64,000 nucleotides of DNA from Micromonospora sp. AMSO31t. GTDB taxonomy: Bacteria; Actinomycetota; Actinomycetes; Mycobacteriales; Micromonosporaceae. The stretch's first letter is position 1, and the number at the start of each line of letters is the position of its first letter. The stretch is from contig NZ_WBKT01000005.1 of NCBI RefSeq assembly GCF_008868175.1, positions 1 through 64,000 of the forward strand, given 5' to 3'. The notes below the pieces were generated by a model. It worked only from the letters and a program-made list of their open reading frames with translations, ran no database searches and had not been told where the DNA came from. Shown here piece by piece: positions 59,403-64,000 of the stretch. The position numbers and the translations under genes were made by a program.

Positions 59403-59549
59403 CCACCGCACCCGGCCCGCCTGTCCGGCCTTGCGAACCGCCTCGGAACCCGCTCCGGAAACCACCGGACCGGCCGGTGCCGATCGCCGGTTCGCTCGTT
59501 GGGAAGGAAGGATCGAGGCACCCCGGAGCCCGGAAAACCACCGCCCCCG

Positions 59550-59690
59550 TTATCCACAGCTGTTTTCCACAGGCCCTCCCCGTTTCACGTGAAACACCAC
59601 GCCGAAACCCTTGCTGAGCAGTGGATGACGCGCTGTGCTGGTGATCTCAGCTGCCTGTGGACAACGCGGTGGACAACCTGTTGTGGATCG
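59550..59690. other. DnaA-box cluster near parS
   Basis: Perfect TTATCCACA at 59550-59558, TTTTCCACA at 59563-59571, then inverted TGTGGACAA 59656-59664 and GGTGGACAA 59668-59676, and TTGTGGATC at 59681. A parS site (59581-59596) lies in the middle. Near the start of the HIT-like gene. Confidence 0.75.
59581..59596. other. parS site
   Basis: CGTTTCACGTGAAACA, perfect core, embedded among DnaA boxes. Confidence 0.95.
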
Positions 59691-59759
59691 ACGAGGAACG
59701 CTCAGCGGCTCGGCAATCAGGTAAGGACAGGCGTCGCCAACTCGGTTAGGGTCAGCGTC

Positions 59760-60665
59760 GTGCAGGACACCCCTCCCTCAGTCCCGGACTTCACCCAGTG
59801 GCCCTCCTTCCCCTTCGAGGGCGATCTCCATGTCAAGCAGCTCGACGAGCCGGTGCCGGTCGAGCCTCCCCGCCGCGGCGAGGGGAATCGGGAGTGCACC
59901 GCCTGCAATGCGTCGGACGAGGCGTACATCTGGGTGGGTGAACGATGGCGGGTCCGGGCGATGGACCGGCCCACCGGCCTGCCGATGGTGTTGATCCTGG
60001 AGTCCCGGTCGCACCTCGACCTCGGCGACCTGCCGAACCTGCTCGCCGCCGAGCTGGGCGTCATGACCGTGCGCCTGGAGCGGGCCATCCGGTCGTTGGA
60101 CGGTGTGGCCCGGGTGCACGTCAACCGCTGGGGCGACGGCTCGGCGCACCTGCACATGTGGTTCCTGGCCCGGCCGTACGGGCGGCTGCAACTGCGGGGC
60201 ACGTTCCTGTCCCTGTGGGACTCGATCCTGCCGCCGATTTCCGAGGCGCAGTGGCGGGAGAACCTGGCGATGGTCGCCGCGTGGTTGGCCGAGTTCGGTG
60301 GCCGGCCGCTCGCCGAACCGCCCCGCATCCAGTGGCAGGCGCCGTCGAGCCTTACCCCCGCGCCGACGGGCGGGGCGACCGAGGAGCCTGAGGAGGAGAC
60401 CGCTTCGGTGATCGAGGCCGCGGACGAGATCCCGGAGGCCGAGGCGGCGGAGGAACCCTCGCCCGATGCGCCGGAGCAGCCGGCCGCGCCCGAACAGGCC
60501 GGGCCCCCGGAGCGGGCGGGCACGCCGCAGCAGCCCGAGGCGCCGCGGCAGGCGGGCGCGGCGCAACAGACCGGGCAGCAGCCGCAGCAGGCGGGCGCGC
60601 CGGACCAGGCCGGGCAGCAGCTACAGCGGGCGGAGACGCCGAAGCAGGCGACCGAGTCGGCCTGA
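59760..60665 (+). CDS. HIT-like protein with H-x-H-x-W variant motif
   Basis: 301 residues from a GTG; TAGGGT (59747-59752) ends 7 nt before, so probably leaderless. Segments FPFEGDLHVKQLDEPVPVEPPRRGEGNRECTACNASDEAYIWVGERWRV (a CxxC) and HVNRWGDGSAHLHMWFLARP resemble the histidine-triad fold, but the third triad His is Trp (HLHMW). The C-terminal 80 residues are Pro/Ala/Gln-rich repeats (QAG, PEQ). Similar uncharacterised proteins occur in actinobacteria. Located between the parS region and the D-Ala ligase; 2 nt from the latter's stop. Confidence 0.75.
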   Translation: MQDTPPSVPDFTQWPSFPFEGDLHVKQLDEPVPVEPPRRGEGNRECTACNASDEAYIWVGERWRVRAMDRPTGLPMVLILESRSHLDLGDLPNLLAAELGVMTVRLERAIRSLDGVARVHVNRWGDGSAHLHMWFLARPYGRLQLRGTFLSLWDSILPPISEAQWRENLAMVAAWLAEFGGRPLAEPPRIQWQAPSSLTPAPTGGATEEPEEETASVIEAADEIPEAEAAEEPSPDAPEQPAAPEQAGPPERAGTPQQPEAPRQAGAAQQTGQQPQQAGAPDQAGQQLQRAETPKQATESA

Positions 60666-60667
60666 CG

Positions 60668-61666
60668 TCAGGGGCGGCGAGCGGCCGCGCGGCTCACCAG
60701 GGTGCCGAGCGCCCGCCCGAAGTCCAGACCGGCCGCCTGGACGGCCAGCGGCAGCAGCGAGGTCTCGGTCATCCCCGGGGAGACGTTGACCTCCAGCACG
60801 TGCGGCTGCCCGTCCGCGTCGACGATCAGGTCGACGCGGGAGAGGTCGCGGAGGCCGAGCGCGGCGTGCGCGGCGAGCGCCACCTGCGTTACGCGCCCGG
60901 TCGTCTCCGGGTCGAGGCGGGCCGGCGCGTGCCAGGTGGTGCGGCCGGCCGTGTAGCGGGCTGCGTAGTCGTAGACGCCGTTGCGGGGCACGATCTCGAC
61001 CGGGGGCAGGGCCTGCGGGCCATCGCCCAGGTCCAGCACGGAAACCGCCACGTCCATCCCGGGCACGTAGCGCTCCACCAGCGCCGTCTGGTCGTACGCG
61101 AAACAGCCGACCATGGCGGCCGGCAGCGACGCGGCGTCCCGGACCACGGCGGCGCCCAGTCCCGAGCCGCCCTGCGCGGGCTTGACCATGAGCGGCAGGC
61201 CGAGCCGGTCGGCGATCCGGTCCAGGACGGCCACCGCGCCCAGTTCCGAGAAGCGGTCGTGCGGCAGCGCCACCCAGTCGGGCGTGGGGATGCCGGCCTC
61301 GCGGAGCACCGCCTTGGCGGACGGCTTGTCCCAGGCGAGCCGGGACGCGCGGGCGTCGCAGCCGACGTAGGGCACGTCGCAGAGGTCGAGCACGCCCCGC
61401 AGCGAGCCGTCCTCGCCGGTGGCGCCGTGCAGGGCGATCACCACGGCGTCCGGCGGGTCGGCGGCCAGGGCGGGCAGCAGCGCCACATCGGCGTCCCGTA
61501 GCTCGGCCTCCACGCCGACCGCGCGCAGCGCGTCGAGCACCCGCCGGCCGGACCGGAGTGAGACGTCCCGCTCGTAGGAGAGCCCGCCGGCGAGCACCAG
61601 CACGTGCAGTTCGTCGGTGGCGGCGGGTCCGGTCACGGGAGTGTGTGCGGCAGGGCTGACGGACAT
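60668..61666 (-). CDS. D-alanine-D-alanine ligase family protein
   Basis: 332 residues, ATP-grasp fold: VLAGGLSYERDVSLRSGRRVLDALRAVG, VIALHGATGEDGSLRGVLDLCDVPYVG, MVKPAQGGSGLGAAVV, and the metal-binding RVDLIVDADGQPHVLEVNVSPGMTETSLLPLAVQAAGLDF. The N-terminal motif lacks the E-x-H of some Ddl, but S-x-E-R-D-V is close. Could be D-Ala-D-Ala ligase or another D-amino-acid ligase; a dedicated ddl may exist elsewhere. Convergent with the HIT-like gene over a palindromic CCTGACGTCAGG. Confidence 0.85.
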   Translation of the reverse strand: MSVSPAAHTPVTGPAATDELHVLVLAGGLSYERDVSLRSGRRVLDALRAVGVEAELRDADVALLPALAADPPDAVVIALHGATGEDGSLRGVLDLCDVPYVGCDARASRLAWDKPSAKAVLREAGIPTPDWVALPHDRFSELGAVAVLDRIADRLGLPLMVKPAQGGSGLGAAVVRDAASLPAAMVGCFAYDQTALVERYVPGMDVAVSVLDLGDGPQALPPVEIVPRNGVYDYAARYTAGRTTWHAPARLDPETTGRVTQVALAAHAALGLRDLSRVDLIVDADGQPHVLEVNVSPGMTETSLLPLAVQAAGLDFGRALGTLVSRAAARRP

Positions 61667-61673
61667 GCGGGAA

Positions 61674-62987
61674 TCATGCCAAGTCGGGACCGGGCGCGTC
61701 CGAGCCGCCCTGCCGGCGCCGCGGACCCGCCCCGCCGACGGCGCCGAAGACCTTGCGCATGGCGATCTCCTGCTCCATCACGCCGGCCAGCCGGCGGACG
61801 CCCTCACGGATCCGCTCCGGCGGCGGGAAGGAGAAGTTGAGCCGCATGTTGCCGGCACCGGTCCCGTCGGCGTAGAAGCCGGTGCCGGGCACGTAGGCGA
61901 CCCGGGCGGCGACCGCCCGCGGCATCATCGCCTTGGAGTCGAGGCCGTCCGGCAGGGTCGCCCAGACGAAGAGGCCGCCGGCCGGGGTGGTCCAGGTGGT
62001 GCCCTCCGGCATCAGGTCCGCGAGCGCGTCGAGCAGGGCATCCCGGCGCTCGCGGTAGACCTCGCGGTAGACCTTGAGCTGCTGCCGCCAGGGCATGGTG
62101 CTCAGGTAGGTCGAGACGGCGGCCTGCGCGTAGCCGCTGGGGCAGAGGATCTGCGCCTCGCTGGCGATGACCAGCTTGTCGCGGACCGCGTGCGGGGCGA
62201 GGATCCAGCCCACCCGCAGGCCGGGGGCGAAGGTCTTGGAGAAGGTGCTCAGGTAGAACACCCCGTCGCGCCGCCGGGCCCGCAGCGGCGCGGGCGCCTC
62301 GCCCTCGAAACCGAGCTGACCGTACGGGTCGTCCTCGACCACCAGCAGCCCGGCGCGCTCGCAGATGTCGAGCACCCGCTCGCGCCGCTCCTCGCTCAGC
62401 GTCACGCCGGTCGGGTTCTGGTAGGTCGGGATGGTGTAGAGGAACTTCACCCGCCGGCCGGCCCGGGCCAGGTCGGCGATGGCCGCCTCCAGCGCCTCCG
62501 GGATCAGCCCCTCGGCGTCCATGGGCACGTGCGCCACCTGGGCCTGGGCGGCCTGGAACACCCCGAGTGCGCCGACGTACGTCGGGCCCTCGGCGAGCAC
62601 CACGTCACCCGGGTCCAGGAAGAGCCGGGCCACCAGGTCGAGTGCCTGCTGCCCGCCGACGGTGACGACCACGTCCTCGGGTGAGGCGCCGCACGACGCG
62701 TCGATCCCGGACAGCGCCATCACCTCGCAGATCCGCTCGCGCAGCTCCGGGGTGCCCTGGCCGATGCCGTACTGGAGGGTGGTGGCGCCGTGCTCGGCGC
62801 CGAGCCGGCCGAGCATCTCGCCGACCGCGTCGAGCGGCAGCGCCGCGATGTAGGGTGCCCCACCGGCGAGCGAGACCACCTCCGGCCGGCTGGCCACCGC
62901 GAAGAGGGCCCGGATCTCGGAGGCCGTCATCCCCCGGACCCGCCGGGCATACCGGTCGGTGTAGTCGTCGAGTGTCGTGCCGGTCAT
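61674..62987 (-). CDS. PLP-dependent aminotransferase (MocR/LysN type)
   Basis: 437 residues. Fold type I aminotransferase: SLAGGAPYIAALP at the N terminus, GGQQALDLVARLFLDPGD, TIPTYQNPTGVTLS, the Lys-binding VFYLSTFSKTFAPGLRVGWILAP (internal aldimine Lys in FSKTF) and C-terminal NMRLNFSFPPPERIREGVRRLAG. No N-terminal GntR domain, so it is a stand-alone enzyme (2-aminoadipate aminotransferase-like). ATG at 62985-62987 with GAGGTGA upstream. It precedes the ligase gene by a few nt in the same direction and may supply or use a D- or keto-acid. Confidence 0.9.
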   Translation of the reverse strand: MTGTTLDDYTDRYARRVRGMTASEIRALFAVASRPEVVSLAGGAPYIAALPLDAVGEMLGRLGAEHGATTLQYGIGQGTPELRERICEVMALSGIDASCGASPEDVVVTVGGQQALDLVARLFLDPGDVVLAEGPTYVGALGVFQAAQAQVAHVPMDAEGLIPEALEAAIADLARAGRRVKFLYTIPTYQNPTGVTLSEERRERVLDICERAGLLVVEDDPYGQLGFEGEAPAPLRARRRDGVFYLSTFSKTFAPGLRVGWILAPHAVRDKLVIASEAQILCPSGYAQAAVSTYLSTMPWRQQLKVYREVYRERRDALLDALADLMPEGTTWTTPAGGLFVWATLPDGLDSKAMMPRAVAARVAYVPGTGFYADGTGAGNMRLNFSFPPPERIREGVRRLAGVMEQEIAMRKVFGAVGGAGPRRRQGGSDAPGPDLA

Positions 62988-63284
62988 GACATCACCTCGA
63001 TCGGGTGTCGGCGGGGCTGCCGCCCGGTGTGGTACCCGCGATGCCGGCAACCATGGCGGCGCGCGGGAAAAGCCGGTTGGTCGATCGTAGTCGCCGCCGG
63101 CCAGCACCGGGCCCACCGTGTGGGTACGTCCACATCCCGGACCGGCCCGCTCTCCCCGGCTCGGGTGGGCGTTCGCGCGTCCTCTCCCGTAGCGCCGGGC
63201 GGAAGCGTACGATCGCTCGTCGGGGGCAGAAAGGCGGTGGGAGACCGCAGTGGTCTCCGCTCCGGGCCTATGGGTGGGGTGCTC

Positions 63285-63950
63285 ATGTCGCGACGTCTGG
63301 TCAGTCTGACCCTGGACACGCTGGAGGACCTGCCCCGCTCCTGCCGGCAGTGCGTCTACTGGGAGCTCGACCCGGTCTCGGCCGAGCGCGCCTGCGCCGC
63401 CGGCGATCCGGGGTTGGAGAAGGAGGCCTGGGTCTCCCAGACGCTCCTCGAGTGGGGATCCTGCGGCAAGCTCGCGTACGTGGACGGCATGCCCGCCGGT
63501 TTCGTCATGTATGCCCCGCCCGCGTACGTTCCGCGCTCGATGGCCTTCCCCACCTCGCCGGTCTCGGCGGACGCCGCGCTGCTCATGACGGCCCACGTGG
63601 TGCCCGCCTTCGCCGGCGGCGGCCTGGGCCGGATGCTGGTGCAGGGGGTCGCCCGGGATCTCACCAAGCGCGGGATCAAGGCGATCGAGGCGTTCGGCGA
63701 CGCGAAGTTCGGCGACGACGGGGGCGACCCGACCCGGGCCTGCCTGGCGCCGGCCGACTTCTTCCTCTCGGTGGGCTTCAAGACGGTCCGCCCGCACCCG
63801 CGCTACCCCCGGCTGCGGCTGGAACTGCGCACCGCGTTGAGCTGGAAGTCCGACGTCGAGTACGCGCTGGAGAAGCTCCTCGGCTCGATGAGCCCGGAGA
63901 CGCTGCTCCGCCCGGTCCGCCCGGCGCCCGCCACCCGCTCGATGAGCTGA
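63285..63950 (+). CDS. GNAT-family acetyltransferase with CxxC
   Basis: 221 residues from ATG 63285 (GGTGGGG upstream; ATG 63270 is possible). Motif A is AHVVPAFAGGGLGRMLVQGVARDLTKRGIKAIEAFG (GGGLGR), and the C-terminal portion continues the GNAT beta-strand. A CRQCVYWEL segment near the N terminus (CxxC) is unusual in GNATs. Role unknown. Divergent from the aminotransferase across 298 bp. Confidence 0.83.
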   Translation: MSRRLVSLTLDTLEDLPRSCRQCVYWELDPVSAERACAAGDPGLEKEAWVSQTLLEWGSCGKLAYVDGMPAGFVMYAPPAYVPRSMAFPTSPVSADAALLMTAHVVPAFAGGGLGRMLVQGVARDLTKRGIKAIEAFGDAKFGDDGGDPTRACLAPADFFLSVGFKTVRPHPRYPRLRLELRTALSWKSDVEYALEKLLGSMSPETLLRPVRPAPATRSMS

Positions 63951-63962
63951 GGCGCGGGTCGC

Positions 63963-64000
63963 TCAGTCGACCACCGTGCCGGCGGCGACCACCGCCCGCA
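63963..64000 (-). CDS. 3' end of a minus-strand gene, cut by window
   Basis: Only 12 codons are visible (RAVVAAGTVVD then TGA at 63963-63965). Reading in this phase fits a coding C terminus, but the product cannot be identified from 38 bases. Confidence 0.35.
   Translation of the reverse strand, partial: RAVVAAGTVVD

Larger units (their letters stand above)
56809..59759. other. 2.95-kb gene-free parS- and repeat-rich region
   Basis: I see no reading frame with a recognisable domain, a normal codon signature or a supported start; long open frames here are GC-driven artefacts. It holds six parS or parS-like 16-mers (57744, 57863, 59228, 59272, 59387, 59581), a parB-side hairpin, several short tandem repeats and DnaA boxes. 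It probably acts as the chromosomal centromere zone. Confidence 0.7.

Overview
The window is high-GC actinobacterial DNA spanning a chromosome replication origin, and it most resembles the Micromonosporaceae (Micromonospora, Salinispora and relatives). The main evidence is gene order. From about 35.3 to 62 kb it reads tRNA-Ala, DLW-39, tRNA-Ile, DUF3566, gyrA, gyrB, DUF721, recF, gnd, dnaN, oriC, dnaA on the minus strand, followed by rpmH, rnpA, yidD, yidC, jag, rsmG, parA, parB on the plus strand. Further support comes from strong G/C third-position bias, frequent GTG starts, proline/alanine-rich linkers, and many genes whose only upstream signal is a TANNNT -10 box 6-7 nt before the start codon (leaderless transcripts). 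The genus is inferred; I could not run a comparison.

0-8.4 kb: an acyl-CoA/leucine catabolism block (HMG-CoA lyase, biotin carboxylase, TetR, a palindromic operator), an MFS exporter, a divergent FAD monooxygenase/TetR pair with a mirror-image operator, a rhodanese, a short amidohydrolase-like protein and a GDSL hydrolase. 8.5-12.2 kb: two proline-rich, membrane-anchored secreted proteins (an HExxH metallopeptidase-like protein and a beta-propeller) and a VOC protein. 12.4-20 kb: proS, a CBS protein, sufE, a DsbA-like FrnE protein followed at once by a parS-like site, a YbaK-type deacylase, small membrane proteins, an NmrA-like reductase, a GAP-family protein, and an MFS gene with a MerR/SoxR-type promoter.

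20-30.5 kb: a 1520-residue P-type ATPase with a degenerate second ATPase-like module at its N terminus and a small divergent membrane protein, an MBL-fold hydrolase, a second CBS protein, two genes fired from one 51-bp divergent leaderless promoter (tsaC/Sua5 and a membrane protein), a kinase-like protein, and an ArsR-type regulator beside an alpha/beta hydrolase. 30.8-35.4 kb is lower in GC and partly decayed: orphan genes, a truncated gene, an epoxide hydrolase, and a frameshifted tyrosine recombinase whose catalytic Tyr is Cys, ending beside tRNA-Ala. This looks like an old integration scar.

35.4-56.8 kb is the replication and segregation core. oriC lies between dnaN and dnaA with many DnaA boxes; additional DnaA boxes lie between gyrB and gyrA, upstream of dnaA, and at 59.55-59.69 kb. 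The ParABS system has nine parS or parS-like 16-mers: two inside the coding sequence of the ParA N-terminal extension, six in a 2.95-kb gene-free, repeat-rich stretch downstream of parB, and one 40 kb away at 15.8 kb. The last 4 kb carry a variant HIT-like protein, a D-Ala-D-Ala ligase family protein, a MocR/LysN-type aminotransferase, an acetyltransferase and the edge of a minus-strand gene.

No CRISPR array, intact transposon, rRNA or riboswitch was recognised. The most notable signals are the parS sites that double as ParA codons, the gene-free parS/repeat locus, the decayed tandem module in the P-type ATPase, the 150-residue DPxF-repeat extension on RsmG, and the DnaA boxes in the gyrB-gyrA gap.
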